Source: Methylicorpusculum oleiharenae | Lineage (GTDB): Bacteria; Pseudomonadota; Gammaproteobacteria; Methylococcales; Methylomonadaceae | Length of the DNA: 64,000 nt | NCBI RefSeq assembly: GCF_009828925.2 | Contig: NZ_WUTY02000001.1 | Span: 3,130,492 to 3,194,491 of the forward strand | Direction: 5' to 3' | Shown here: piece after piece, positions 18,554 through 28,206 of the stretch | Position numbering within the stretch: position 1 is the stretch's first letter | Layout of the letters: the number at the start of each line of letters is the position of its first letter | Translations under genes and position numbers: made by a program | The notes under the pieces: model-generated | Told to the model about the DNA's origin: nothing | What the model saw: the letters and a program-made list of their open reading frames with translations, nothing else | The model's database searches: none

Positions 18554-19261
18554 TTATTCGGGTCGTCGGAACGCGGCCAGATAATTGACATCAATATCCT
18601 TGCCAAGACTGAAACGTTTGTTGAACGGGTTGTACTCGATGCCGCACAGACTAACTAGCTCAAGCCCTGCATAACGGGCCCACTGGCTTAGTTCGGAGGG
18701 TTTGATGAAAGTTTTAAAATCATGCGTTCCCTTGGGTACCATTTTTAACATATGTTCAGCTGCAACAATTGCAAGAAGATAGGCTTTGGGTTTACGGTTA
18801 AGTGTAGAGAAAAACACCATGCCGCCCGGTTTAACCAGTTGAGCGCAAGCGTAAACAATAGATAATGGATCCGGCACATGCTCCAGCATTTCCATACAAG
18901 TGACGTGATCAAAGCTTTCCGGTTGTTCCTGTGCCAAGGCTTCGGCGCTGATTTTGCGGTATTCGGCTTTGATTCCGGACTCCAGACTATGCAAGTCGGC
19001 AATGTCTATCAATTCCTGACTCAGGTCAATTCCCAATACTTTTGCCGCATTCTTGGCGAGACCTTCGGTCAGGATACCGCCGCCGCATCCCACGTCAACG
19101 ATGCGTCTGCCGTCAATATAGGCATGATCACGAATAAACCTCAGCCGAAGAGGATTGATATCGTGCAATGTTTTGAATTCACCTTGTGTGTCCCACCAGC
19201 GTTCTGCCAGGGAACCGAATTTGTGAATCTCATGTAAGTGAACGTTTTCTTTTGCTGTCAT
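18554..19261 (-). CDS. ubiG: Ubiquinone biosynthesis O-methyltransferase UbiG
   Basis: A 235-residue class I methyltransferase that performs both O-methylations of ubiquinone synthesis using S-adenosylmethionine. Family markers are AERWWDTQGEFKTLHDINPL near the N-terminus, the SAM-binding motif IVDVGCGGGILTEGLA, and MEMLEHVPDP. It leads the ubiG-mupP-yciK-sufT run, with a gap of about 145 bases from the mtaD pseudogene upstream. Confidence 0.95.
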   Translation of the reverse strand: MTAKENVHLHEIHKFGSLAERWWDTQGEFKTLHDINPLRLRFIRDHAYIDGRRIVDVGCGGGILTEGLAKNAAKVLGIDLSQELIDIADLHSLESGIKAEYRKISAEALAQEQPESFDHVTCMEMLEHVPDPLSIVYACAQLVKPGGMVFFSTLNRKPKAYLLAIVAAEHMLKMVPKGTHDFKTFIKPSELSQWARYAGLELVSLCGIEYNPFNKRFSLGKDIDVNYLAAFRRPE

Positions 19262-19406
19262 AAGTAATGGTCCGTGCTTTATGGCTATTGTATACTAAAA
19301 TACTAGGTTATTGGTATCGTTGAAATTCGCATTTATTTAAATCATGCGAATGGATAATCCAGGAAAAATCATTTCACCCACAAAAGAGGGTCGTCTGGCT
19401 CTTTAA

Positions 19407-20720
19407 TTAGCCTTTGGCGAGACGCGCCTGCCATTCATTAATTCTAATTGTCAGATCAGTGATTGACAGTGTCGTGAGTTGCTGTTGCTTGAGGAGCCGC
19501 TTGCCGTTAACCCACACATCGGTGACGTGTTGCCGGCCGGCAGCATAGACGATTTGAGACACCGGGCAATAAAGCGGTTGAGTTTCCAGCTGCGATAAAT
19601 CAATGGCAACCACATCAGCTGCTTTGCCTATTTCCAGTGAACCGGTTTCGCTATCCAGTCCCAAGGCTTTGGCCCCGTTCAGCGTCGCCATTCTTAATGC
19701 GGTTGCTGCCGGAACTGCGCTGGCATCACTAGCAACAGCCTAGCCGAGCAGTGCAGCGGTTCGCATTTCGGAAAACATGTCCAAATCATTGTTGCTTGCG
19801 GCACCATCAGTGCCCAGTGCCACGTTAATTCCGGCGTCCAGGCATTTGGCGACAGGACAAAAGCCGCTGGCCAGTTTTAAGTTTGATTCCGGGCAATGAA
19901 CGATATGCGCTCCGGCTGCGGCAAATAACTGGATTTCCTCATCCGTCAATTGCGTCATATGAACCGCGATCAACGAAGGATTGATGAGTCCCAGTTCATG
20001 CAGGCGCTGAATCGGGCGTTTGCCTGACTTCTTTTGTTCATCTTCAACTTCGTGTTGGGTTTCATGCACATGCATATGAACCGGTATGTCCAGTTCATCG
20101 GCCAAGGTTCTGACTTTTTGTAAGGGCCCATCTGATACCGTATAAGGCGCATGAGGAGCAAACGGCATGCTGATCAGCGGTTCGTGCCGAAACTCATCGT
20201 ACAAGGCGAGTCCTTTTTCCAGATAATGATCGCTGTTGTCAGCCCACGCCGAAGGATAATCAATCAGTATCAAGCCTATGGAAGCACGCATGCCATGCTG
20301 TATGGCTTGCTGAGCGGCAATTTCAGGGAAAAAATACATGTCATTGAAACAGGTCGTACCGCTTCGGATCATTTCCGCAATTGCCAGGTCGGTTCCGTCC
20401 CGGACAAAGGCCTTGCCCATCCACTGTTGTTCCAAAGGCCAGATATGATGCTGTAGCCAATCCATCAACGGTAAATCGTCCGCTATGCCGCGCATCAGTG
20501 ACATTGCGGCGTGCGTATGGCTGTTGATCAGTCCCGGAATCAGCGCGTGCTTATCCATTCTTTCAACTGTCCGTCCCTGATATTTGGAACTGGCCATCTC
20601 TTCGGGAAGTAAATCGATTATTCTGCCGTCATCAATGACCAGCGTGTGGTTTTCATAGGTTACGGATGCCGGTTCAACGGGTATAATCCAACGTGCATGG
20701 ATGAGAATATCGACGTTCAT
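19407..20720 (-). pseudogene. mtaD: 5-methylthioadenosine/S-adenosylhomocysteine deaminase with an in-frame amber stop
   Basis: Read through, this is a 437-residue TRZ/ATZ-type amidohydrolase that deaminates methylthioadenosine or S-adenosylhomocysteine. Metal-site motifs are intact in the first part: INSHTHAAMSLMRG, HMHVHETQHE and GTDGAASNNDLDM. At codon 327 (19740-19742) TAG interrupts RTAALLG*AVASDAS. The reading frame then continues without a shift to AKG and TAA, with family-like sequence on both sides (AATALRMATLNGAKALGLDS). Relatives usually have lysine at that spot, and AAG to TAG is one change. The start at MNVDIL is set by AGGAAC. Possibilities are recent inactivation, suppression or a sequencing error. 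Confidence 0.88.
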
Positions 20721-20779
20721 GTGCTGTTCCTGAATCAAGTAACAGAATTATAACTTTTTTAACCTTGATTGGATCAATA

Positions 20780-21814
20780 ATGAATGAACAAACTCAATTG
20801 ACTGTTCAGGCTCTGCATTGGACAGGCCATTCGCTGAAAGTGTTGGATCAGCGTTGTTTACCGCAAACCATCGTTTATCATGAATATTCCGATGCAGAGG
20901 GTGTTTTTGATGCGATAAGAAGTATGGAAGTACGAGGCGCTCCCGCGATTGGTATTGCCGCAGCCTACGGCGTGGTTTTGTCGGTTCGCCAGCATTTTGA
21001 CGAAACAGGCGATGAGTGGCGTGTAAAAGTTGCCGAAGATATAGCCAAACTGGCACAGTCTCGCCCGACGGCTGTCAACCTGTTCTGGGCTTTGAAGCAG
21101 ATGACTGACTTGCTGGCCGGAATTCAGGGCAATCCCGTCGATGAATTTTTAAGTTTGGCTAATAAAATTCATGAAGAGGATATCAGTGCGAATCATAAAA
21201 TGGCTGAGTTCGGTGCCGATATCATCGGCAACGCGAAAGGCGTTATGACGCATTGCAATGCAGGGGCCTTGGCTACCGGCGGCTACGGAACAGCATTAGG
21301 CGTCATTCGCAGCGCGTATAAACGAGGACTGAAATCTATCTACGCCGGTGAAACCAGACCCTGGCTGCAAGGCGCCCGATTGACGGCATGGGAATTGGCT
21401 CAGGATGGTATCCCTGTGACGCTGGTTGCCGATTCTGCTGCAGCTTGGCTCATGAAATCAGGTGCTATCGAATGGATCGTCGTCGGGGCCGACCGGATTG
21501 CGGCAAACGGCGATACGGCCAACAAAATCGGCACCTATTCATTGGCCGTGCTGGCCAAACAACACGGCATCAAACTGATGATTGCCGCGCCTACATCCAC
21601 TATCGATTGGTCCTTGGAAAACGGCAATACCATCGAAATAGAACAGCGCGAAGCAAGAGAACTGCTTCCTGAATGTTATGAGCAAAGCGGCTCGCTCGTC
21701 ACTGCCTGGAATCCGGTATTTGACGTTACCCCTGCGGAACTAATTACTGCGATAGTGACCGAAAAAGGAGTGGTTTTAAACCCCTCTGAAAAAGGTATCA
21801 GGAGTTTACAGTAA
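20780..21814 (+). CDS. mtnA: S-methyl-5-thioribose-1-phosphate isomerase
   Basis: A 344-residue enzyme of methionine salvage that isomerises methylthioribose-1-phosphate to methylthioribulose-1-phosphate. Signatures are EVRGAPAIGIAAAYGV, the catalytic cysteine in MTHCNAGALATGGYGTALG and the catalytic aspartate in VVGADRIAANGDTANKIGTY. ATG at 20780 is preferred over an upstream TTG. It diverges from mtaD, which supplies a related branch of the pathway, and its stop overlaps the cysZ start by one base. Confidence 0.95.
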   Translation: MNEQTQLTVQALHWTGHSLKVLDQRCLPQTIVYHEYSDAEGVFDAIRSMEVRGAPAIGIAAAYGVVLSVRQHFDETGDEWRVKVAEDIAKLAQSRPTAVNLFWALKQMTDLLAGIQGNPVDEFLSLANKIHEEDISANHKMAEFGADIIGNAKGVMTHCNAGALATGGYGTALGVIRSAYKRGLKSIYAGETRPWLQGARLTAWELAQDGIPVTLVADSAAAWLMKSGAIEWIVVGADRIAANGDTANKIGTYSLAVLAKQHGIKLMIAAPTSTIDWSLENGNTIEIEQREARELLPECYEQSGSLVTAWNPVFDVTPAELITAIVTEKGVVLNPSEKGIRSLQ

Positions 21815-22542
21815 TGCGATTGATCAACGACAACAACCCCATGGCAAGCTTCGGTTATTTGGTCAAAGGTCTGAAATGGCTGACCAAGTCAGAGTTGCGC
21901 CAATTTATCCTGATTCCGTTAGCCATCAATCTGGTTCTTTACAGCACACTGCTTTTTCTTGCCTATACCTATATCGATGCGCTGATTCAGCAATTTATTC
22001 CAGACTGGCTCACTTGGTTGAACTGGATATTGTGGCCATTATTTTTTGTCGGGTTTTTTGTGATCGGTTTTTTTACGTTTACGCTGATAGCAAATCTGTT
22101 GGCTGCACCTTTTTATGGCGCCTTGTCGGCGAAAACGACGCGGCTCATAAAAGCCGATCCGGTTTTTGTCAAGGAACCTCCGGTAGTCAAGGTTGTTCTG
22201 GCTGAATTAGGCAGGGCCCGCTATTTACTGCTCAGAGCCTTACCGTTGCTTATCCTATCGGTTATACCGGGCATCAACATCGTAGCGCCGGTGTTATGGG
22301 GTCTCTTTGGTGCATGGGCTATGGCTATGGAATATTTTGCGTACCCGCTTGAAAACGCAGGTATTTTATTTGCCGAACAAAAACAGATTCTGTCGCGTTA
22401 TAGACTTAGCACGCTGAGTTTCGGAGGTTTGGTTATGCTGGGTCTCACCTTGCCGCTATTGAATATTTTAATAGCACCGGCTGCGGTCATAGGCGCTTCG
22501 CTATGGGCTCATGATAGGGACTTAATTCAGCCGAAAAACTGA
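21814..22542 (+). CDS. cysZ: Sulfate transporter CysZ
   Basis: A 242-residue inner-membrane protein with about four hydrophobic hairpins, matching the CysZ/EI24 family that imports sulfate for cysteine synthesis. Typical segments are GLKWLTKSELRQFILIPLAI, NLLAAPFYGALSAKTTRLI and WAMAMEYFAYPLENAG. Its start overlaps the mtnA stop (TAATG), so it is translationally coupled to methionine salvage. With the sbp-cysTWA importer, this is a second sulfate route in the same window. Confidence 0.9.
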   Translation: MRLINDNNPMASFGYLVKGLKWLTKSELRQFILIPLAINLVLYSTLLFLAYTYIDALIQQFIPDWLTWLNWILWPLFFVGFFVIGFFTFTLIANLLAAPFYGALSAKTTRLIKADPVFVKEPPVVKVVLAELGRARYLLLRALPLLILSVIPGINIVAPVLWGLFGAWAMAMEYFAYPLENAGILFAEQKQILSRYRLSTLSFGGLVMLGLTLPLLNILIAPAAVIGASLWAHDRDLIQPKN

Positions 22543-22566
22543 TTGCCGGGTGTTTTTTCATTTCAG

Positions 22567-23190
22567 CTACAAATCAATTACAATCGGCGCGTTGACAGGC
22601 TGATACCCTGCATCGCAAATTGAAGCATTGACGAAAGTGGTGCCTTTACGCTCCATAACGCCATAACCCTCGTGGATGTGCCCAAAAATATGCAGCTTCG
22701 GCTTGATACGCTCCAATGCATAAAGCAAGTCTTCACAGCCAACCACTTCGCCGCTATAGATCTGGTCCAATATTCCGTTAGGGGGGGTATGCGTAATAAG
22801 TACATCGGTATCGTCGGGAATTAATGACCACATCTGCGCTAGCGGCTGTCCACGCGGCAGATTGAACGCCCAGTTAAAAAATTCAGGTTGCCAGGGAGAC
22901 CCCCAGAATTTCACGCCATTAATTTCAACGCCTCTGTCCTCGAGATAAATTACATTTTTAATCAGTCTTTTAAAATGAAAACTGACCCCATCTGCAATCG
23001 GCCAATCATGATTGCCTGCAACTAAAAATTTGGCTTTGTGCGGCAGGCTTAGCATGAATTCATCAAATATCTTCAATTCCGAATCATATCCTGCCAGACA
23101 GATGTCTCCCGCTACCACCAGCACATCGCCATCAGGCACCTCGATCCGGTCGGTCATTCCGTGAGTATCCGACAGGCAAACAATTCGCAT
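22567..23190 (-). CDS. Metallophosphoesterase (calcineurin-like)
   Basis: A 207-residue protein with the five metal-site blocks of this superfamily in order: VCLSDTHG, VVAGDICLAG, LVAGNHDWP, LITHTPP and FGHIHEGYG. It resembles small metallophosphodiesterases of the MPPED/YfcE type. The substrate is not predictable. The start at MRIVCLSD is set by AGAGGAAG; a longer reading to 23217 adds residues without support. It is convergent with cysZ. Confidence 0.88.
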   Translation of the reverse strand: MRIVCLSDTHGMTDRIEVPDGDVLVVAGDICLAGYDSELKIFDEFMLSLPHKAKFLVAGNHDWPIADGVSFHFKRLIKNVIYLEDRGVEINGVKFWGSPWQPEFFNWAFNLPRGQPLAQMWSLIPDDTDVLITHTPPNGILDQIYSGEVVGCEDLLYALERIKPKLHIFGHIHEGYGVMERKGTTFVNASICDAGYQPVNAPIVIDL

Positions 23191-23330
23191 AGGCTTCCTC
23201 TTCAGTGGCCATGACAAAAATTATAAATGAAATAAGGGTTTTTGGGGTGCTTTACTATTGCATTACATTGGTTATCGAATAATGGAGTTCTAACTCTGCG
23301 TATTCCTGCCCCAAAGCTGCCACCCTCTGG

Positions 23331-23370
23331 CGGGCACCCCGGTGTCGAATTTCGATCTGCGATGGGTATA
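23331..23370. repeat. 40-bp dispersed repeat, copy 1
   Basis: Sequence beginning CGGGCACCCCGGTGTCGAAT and ending ATGGGTATA is found again, inverted, at 31195-31234 with only three differences. It lies about 40 bases upstream of the istA remnant, so it may be the left end of an IS21-type element. Confidence 0.75.
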
Positions 23371-23408
23371 ACTAAGGGATATTCTGCATCATTATTAAGA
23401 GGAAGCAG

Positions 23409-23729
23409 ATGCCGGCTAATAGGTTATCTATGCGAAAAATAAAAGACCTTACGCCTGAAATAAGCCTAATCGAAAGATTGCCCAAAGATGCAATATCTCA
23501 AGGCCAGCAGTGACGAATTATGTGGAACGTGCCGAGCAAGCCGGATTATCCTGGCTTTTGCCGGATACGTTAACTGATGCGGAGTCAGAGAAGTTATTGT
23601 TTCCTACATTGGCTCAGTCATCAGCCAGATGATTGCGTATCGCCTGACTTGTTAAAGGTTCATCAGGAACTGCAAAATAAGAATGTCACTCTATTTTTTA
23701 TGGCTCTATGTGAAATACAGTGGGTGATG
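23409..23729 (+). pseudogene. IS21-family transposase IstA, N-terminal remnant
   Basis: The remnant starts MPANRLSMRKIKDL, the standard IstA opening. After a small deletion and frameshift it continues as NYVERAEQAGLSWLLPDTLT with TDAESEKLLFP, then after another shift and stop as PDLLKVHQELQNKNVTLFF. These match consecutive parts of the IstA helix-turn-helix and linker. Everything beyond, including the catalytic domain and istB, is missing. Confidence 0.75.
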
Positions 23730-23839
23730 CCGGTTAATTATGCCAGCAGCAGTGAAAATTAAGCCGGTAGCTAACACCGATCCCAGCGAACGGTAAGTTT
23801 TGGCGTGCGGTAAACCACTTCTTGTGCAATAAATTAATT

Positions 23840-24661
23840 CTATAAAGTTGCAAGGGAAAGTTTTAATGTTTCTTTTGCAACACAAAGGAAGCCGGATTGT
23901 TGGTCGTGATAATCCCATTGTTCGACTTTGCAATGTCGTGGCTCATCCGATGACTCCTGGTAACGAATAATATTGACTGAGTTACCGGCATTCCAGCGCA
24001 TTCTCTCCGATACTGCAGGACCAGCCTGAATCACCCAAAGCGGATACGTTAATTCATCAATCTTTTGGTGCAGCGGAATAATAAAGGGCAAATGAATATG
24101 GCCACCTAAAATAAGGTCAGCGCCTGCTTTTGCCCACTGGAAGATAGCTCTATCGCGCCCTTTAACTACGTTATCCTCATCCACCATATTATTTACAAAG
24201 AGGGGATGGTGCGCAACAACAATGCGTAACTGCGATGGTTTACCTTGCTGTAATAGGCGACAAACCCGATCGATCTGAGTAACCGATAGTTCACCATTTA
24301 CATGCCTATAACGGCGCGTCGTTTTGACGGTAACAACCAGTAAGGTGTCTGACTCAAAGACCGGCTCAAGATTTTCTCCAAAAGTTTTTTGATAATTATA
24401 ATAAGGCCAGAATAATCGCATGGGTAGATTGAAGAGCGGTATATCGTGATTTCCAGCTATCACAACCTTGGTCTTACTTTGTAAGGCTTCAGTAAAGGCT
24501 TTGGCTGCGGTGAATTGTTTAGTTCTCGCTCTTTGGGTTATGTCGCCGGATATAATCGTTAAGTTTGGTTGTTCCTGATACGTTAACTCAATTAAAGCTT
24601 GCGTCACCTCAGGTAGCTCGGTTCCGAAATGTGGGTCAGAGAGATGCAGGATTACGTCCAT
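23840..24661 (-). CDS. Metallophosphoesterase, cAMP-phosphodiesterase-like
   Basis: A 273-residue calcineurin-like phosphoesterase with ILHLSDPHFG, ISGDITQRA, VIAGNHDIP, VAHHPLF and LGGHIHLPFI in order. This pattern is close to Icc/CpdA-type enzymes, but the substrate is uncertain. The gene begins 9 bases after the diacylglycerol-kinase-like gene, and the pair likely form an operon handling lipid or phosphoester metabolism. ATG at 24661 is preferred over the preceding TTG. Confidence 0.87.
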   Translation of the reverse strand: MDVILHLSDPHFGTELPEVTQALIELTYQEQPNLTIISGDITQRARTKQFTAAKAFTEALQSKTKVVIAGNHDIPLFNLPMRLFWPYYNYQKTFGENLEPVFESDTLLVVTVKTTRRYRHVNGELSVTQIDRVCRLLQQGKPSQLRIVVAHHPLFVNNMVDEDNVVKGRDRAIFQWAKAGADLILGGHIHLPFIIPLHQKIDELTYPLWVIQAGPAVSERMRWNAGNSVNIIRYQESSDEPRHCKVEQWDYHDQQSGFLCVAKETLKLSLATL

Positions 24662-24670
24662 CAATTTTAA

Positions 24671-25609
24671 TCAATCGGGTGTGTATCGTGGCTTAATCAA
24701 CAATAAGGCCCGTTCAGCTATACCAATCTCAATCGGTGCTTTAAGCCAAATGACTTCCCCATCAATCGCTGCTTTAACATTAGAACCTAAAAATCTGGCA
24801 AAACGGACAGTCATTTTTTCAAATGGGAAGCTCAGGATATTTTCATCATTATCAAGATCAGCGAGTACTCCCTTGATTAATAATTTAACCATCGCCAATT
24901 TGTTGAGTGGCCGGGGAATGATAGCGACCAGTTTGCCCTGTTCAATTTTCTGCGCTTCAGCTACCCCCACATTTTTAAGTTGAAGGGCGTTGTTAGCGAT
25001 AAAAAGGCTGGGGGTGTCTAATTCAATGCTTCTAGTTTGAGTTGTAAGCTTGAGATGAATAATCTGCCGATTAAGAGCCAGAAAGTACATTCCGGCAATA
25101 ACAGCGATGAAACGACTTCGGCCCCATCGACTTTTAAATTGTTCGCGGGTCTCCAGCAAGTCTGGATAAAGCCCTAGACTGGCATTAACCAGAAAAACCT
25201 TACCATTTATCACACCAACCTGAACCGGCTCGTAATATCCATTCAAAATGGTGTCTAAAGCGCCCTCCAGCGCCTCGGGTATGTTATGCGTTCTTGCAAA
25301 AAAATTAAACGTACCTTGTGGAATTATCCCGACCCTATAACAGTCACTTTGTATTGCTTGCTGAATCACGGTGTTAATAACGCCATCACCGCCGGCCGCC
25401 ACCAGAATGCCCTTATCACGCGCAGCGGAGTTTACGGCTTGTTGTGCGATTTTGACTAACTCCTCCGGATCTTCGATTAAGTAAATGTTAAAACTTCTTC
25501 CTGCTGCAACTAAGGTATCTTCAATAATTTTGCGGACTTCTTTTGAATCGTCTTTTCCTGACTGAGCATTTAACAGAATATGGAGAGAAGAATTTTTGAG
25601 TTTAGACAT
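24671..25609 (-). CDS. Diacylglycerol-kinase-family lipid kinase
   Basis: A 312-residue protein of the DagK/YegS fold. The N-terminal domain has LLNAQSGKDDSKEV and the nucleotide loop LVAAGGDGVINTVIQQAI, then GIIPQGTFNFFAR. A beta-rich C-terminal domain includes NVKAAIDGEV. These enzymes phosphorylate diacylglycerol, sphingosine or similar lipids. The start at MSKLKNSS follows GGAGCTGCG; a longer start would add 20 unrelated residues. Confidence 0.88.
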   Translation of the reverse strand: MSKLKNSSLHILLNAQSGKDDSKEVRKIIEDTLVAAGRSFNIYLIEDPEELVKIAQQAVNSAARDKGILVAAGGDGVINTVIQQAIQSDCYRVGIIPQGTFNFFARTHNIPEALEGALDTILNGYYEPVQVGVINGKVFLVNASLGLYPDLLETREQFKSRWGRSRFIAVIAGMYFLALNRQIIHLKLTTQTRSIELDTPSLFIANNALQLKNVGVAEAQKIEQGKLVAIIPRPLNKLAMVKLLIKGVLADLDNDENILSFPFEKMTVRFARFLGSNVKAAIDGEVIWLKAPIEIGIAERALLLIKPRYTPD

Positions 25610-26060
25610 TGACGCAGCTCCAACTAAGTTGACCCCCGGAGCCAGTGAATGCATTGCACTCCAGGCCATGATGATAACTTTGATTTTTAGATTTACTGTT
25701 GTCCTCTTTAGTCACAGGCGAATAACAGTAATGTAAACTTAATATGTAACTGCTCGCCCGCTTTGAATTAAGGGTGTAGATGCTTGATTTCAAAGGACGC
25801 ATCAATACGTCCCTGTAGTTCTCTGCAACATCCCTGTCGCAGAAGCCTTTTCAATCAACCACCTACACCCACTAAAATTGGAGGGGGTGAGCAGATACCT
25901 TAAAATTACCGTTTCTAGAGGCAACACCTTACTCGAAACCACCTCAATAGTTTTGTTCAGCCACTTGCTCGGGCTGGCGTCCAATTATGACGACCGGCAA
26001 GACAAGTCAATCGATTAGTTCATGTAAACTTACAGTCTTTTTTGAGCTTATTAAAAGTGA
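25610..26060. other. Intergenic region, no recognised gene
   Basis: The gap separates two reverse-strand genes. TGTAAACTTA occurs near 25732 and again near 26022 as a short direct repeat. A 60-codon reverse reading at 25802-25984 shows no domain and no ribosome site. I see nothing else. Confidence 0.5.
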
Positions 26061-26471
26061 CTAGAGATCTAACCCTGATTTTACGTACTTTTTATTTTCC
26101 AAATGATTCAATAAAACCTGAACATTCTTACGATGAGCCTTATATCTCATATCAAAAAAATCGCCAAAAACAGGTACCGAGCCCACCACCGCGTCAACTG
26201 CCAAATACCATAGCATTTGTGCTAAAACCCAATTCGGCACATTTAATCGCTTGGCTTTATAAACAATATATAAGCCTAAAGAACTGGTTAAGATATCTCC
26301 AATCCCTGGTATCAAACCTAATATACTATCGTATCCTACTCGCCAGTCGGTGCCAGGTATTAGGTAACGATCATCTAGCCAACTTGACAATTTCGTTAAC
26401 CTGACAAGGACTTGAGACGCGTCAGAACCTTGCTCAGCCTGAATTTTTTCATCGTCGGGTAAGGACTTCAT
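26061..26471 (-). CDS. DUF4112 membrane-associated protein
   Basis: A 136-residue protein with the DUF4112 pattern: LDDRYLIPGTDWRVGYDSIL, then GLIPGIGDILTSSLGLYIVY and DAVVGSVPVFGDFFDMRYKA. The two glycine-rich hydrophobic stretches probably enter the membrane. Function is unknown. The start at MKSLPDDEK is chosen over an upstream TTG. The gene is flanked on its 5' side by IS630 debris. Confidence 0.85.
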   Translation of the reverse strand: MKSLPDDEKIQAEQGSDASQVLVRLTKLSSWLDDRYLIPGTDWRVGYDSILGLIPGIGDILTSSLGLYIVYKAKRLNVPNWVLAQMLWYLAVDAVVGSVPVFGDFFDMRYKAHRKNVQVLLNHLENKKYVKSGLDL

Positions 26472-26576
26472 TTTATTCAAGTTAATTGTTCCGCTAATTT
26501 GGTCAGTACTTACATAAGATTGATCGTACTAATCTATAAAAAGCGAGTACCCAGCTTCCGAAATACATTCGATAAT

Positions 26577-27757
26577 CTAAACAAGCAGAGGTTTGCCAAT
26601 ATAAGTCCATCGAAACGGTTTTGCTAAAGTCACATTAAAAAACTCAATGAATGACAGAATGCGTGCATTTAAAACTTCCTTTGATGGAAAACTCCCACGT
26701 TTTAGTAACCGACGGCTCAGGATACCGAACCAGATTTCTATCTGATTAAGCCATGAACAATGTTTGGGCGTATACACAAAACGGATACGATGATCAGAGC
26801 ATTGTAAAAAGTCTGCGCGGGAAGCCATATTCTCTAAAATACCGGATTTGCCTTTCTCGCCTAATGCGTCTTTTATGCCGCAGAGCTCCGCCAAGCATTC
26901 AACCAACGAGGCCGACTTATGGGTATTGAGCGGGTCGGCGACAAACACCCATTTTGCATCGGGATCGGTTGCTACCGTCGCCCGGATGTGAGACACAAAG
27001 TCGTCTTCTGCCGGGCGTCGCCAAGAGTGGGACAGATGACTTTACCGGTAGCCACTTCAAAATTAGTTATCAGGGATTGTGTGCCATGCCGCGTGTATTC
27101 AAACTCATGCAACCCAGTTTCCCTTTGGACATCGCATGGTCGGGATGTATCCGTTCCAGTGCCTGAATGCCTGTCTTTTCATCAACACTTATCAGCTAAA
27201 CGCCCGACTCATGAAGCTCCTGTGCTGGGTGATAAAGTTTACACACAGCTCGCACGTATTGCCGAAAGTTCGCTTCATTCTCGACCTTATGAATCAACCA
27301 AAATTTGATCCGATGGAGTTTTAAGTTCCCCTGATATTAAAAAACGCTCGACACCGCTGGCTGATATGCTGGCGACAATACCCCGATTGATCATTGTCCG
27401 AACTAGCTCCGGCTGCTTCCAGTGACTGAGGTATTCCGGGGGTGTTTCACAGGCAACCGCCAACAATTGGCAAATCTATTCTGCCGTAAATGTACCGGGG
27501 CTACCTGGGCGCGGTCTGTCCGCCAGCACTTGGCCGACCGCTTCCCGTAACTGCTTGGGTTTATCCTTAAACTTTTCCAATTCAGCGGTGTTATCGACCC
27601 AGTGCTTTCGCCAAAAACCAACCGTCTCCTCGCATAACCCCAAGTCTTGGCTGATGGTTTTGTTATAGCTCGCTGTTCTTGCCGACAACACAATCTCGGC
27701 TCGTTGCACCAAGCTATGGAGTGCTTCGCGACGCCGAGCGATTGCTTGTACTAGCAT
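26577..27757 (-). pseudogene. IS630-family transposase, decayed
   Basis: Read from 27757 downward, the helix-turn-helix part is present (LGLCEETVGFWRKHWVDNTA, then RPRPGSPGTFTAE and a stop). The middle is degraded, and the DDE end is present from about 26996 as WVFVADPLNTHKSASLVECL with HCSWLNQIEIWFGILSRRLL. Several stops and shifts separate the parts, so it is inactive. Terminal repeats were not identified. Confidence 0.82.
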
Positions 27758-27954
27758 ATCCTGGACATAAACTTGTTACCCTAATTAAAGCGGCTATTTA
27801 GATTGATAATGACTGCTAATTATTAGAATTTCTGTGCGATAGCTTACTTAATTTTTCCTGATTAGCCAGATGCTTCAGCTCAAGCCAGATAACCCGGTAT
27901 TTCGTGACTGGGAAAACGCATTCTGTTGTTTAATTTACAAAGGAGTCTCGTCAT

Positions 27955-28002
27955 ATGGCTATGAATTGCATTCAGTTCCAAGCAGGTTTATCGTTGCCTG
28001 AA
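27955..28002 (+). pseudogene. IS1595-family transposase, N-terminal stub
   Basis: A strong ribosome site (AAAGGAG) and ATG lead into MNCIQFQAGLSLPE, the standard opening of IS1595 transposases. After about 14 residues the similarity stops and the sequence belongs to another element on the opposite strand. The longer open reading to 28182 is therefore only the shadow of that second fragment. Confidence 0.65.
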
Positions 28003-28206
28003 TACGCCGCGGCTGTAGGCATAGATCAGAATCGAAACCATCAACTTCGGGTGATAGGCGTGCTGGCCTTTCCGGCTATAGGTCTGCTCAACGCTAGCGG
28101 TATCCAACTGCTCGAACAGTTCGCCGTAGAGAAAGCATTCATGATCCTCCGGAAGGGGGTCAAACACACTGCCGGGAAATAATTGGTATTGATGAAACTC
28201 AAACGG
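27988..28206 (-). pseudogene. IS1182-like transposase, N-terminal fragment
   Basis: The reverse strand encodes HQYQLFPGSVFDPLPEDHE, then ELFEQLDTASVEQTYSRKGQ and PKLMVSILIYAYSRGVF before a stop. This is the conserved N-terminal block of IS1182-type transposases. The rest of the protein is absent. The fragment abuts and overlaps the IS1595 stub in opposite orientation, so one element probably inserted into the other before both decayed. Confidence 0.72.

Larger units (their letters stand above)
23191..23839. other. Gene-poor region with IS21 debris
   Basis: The gap holds a 40-bp repeat at 23331-23370, an istA remnant from 23409 to about 23729 and AT-rich filler. No intact gene is visible. Confidence 0.65.

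Noticed and set aside
27955-28182. Forward 75-codon gene candidate
   Set aside because: Only its first 14 codons resemble a transposase (IS1595); the rest is antisense to an IS1182-like fragment.
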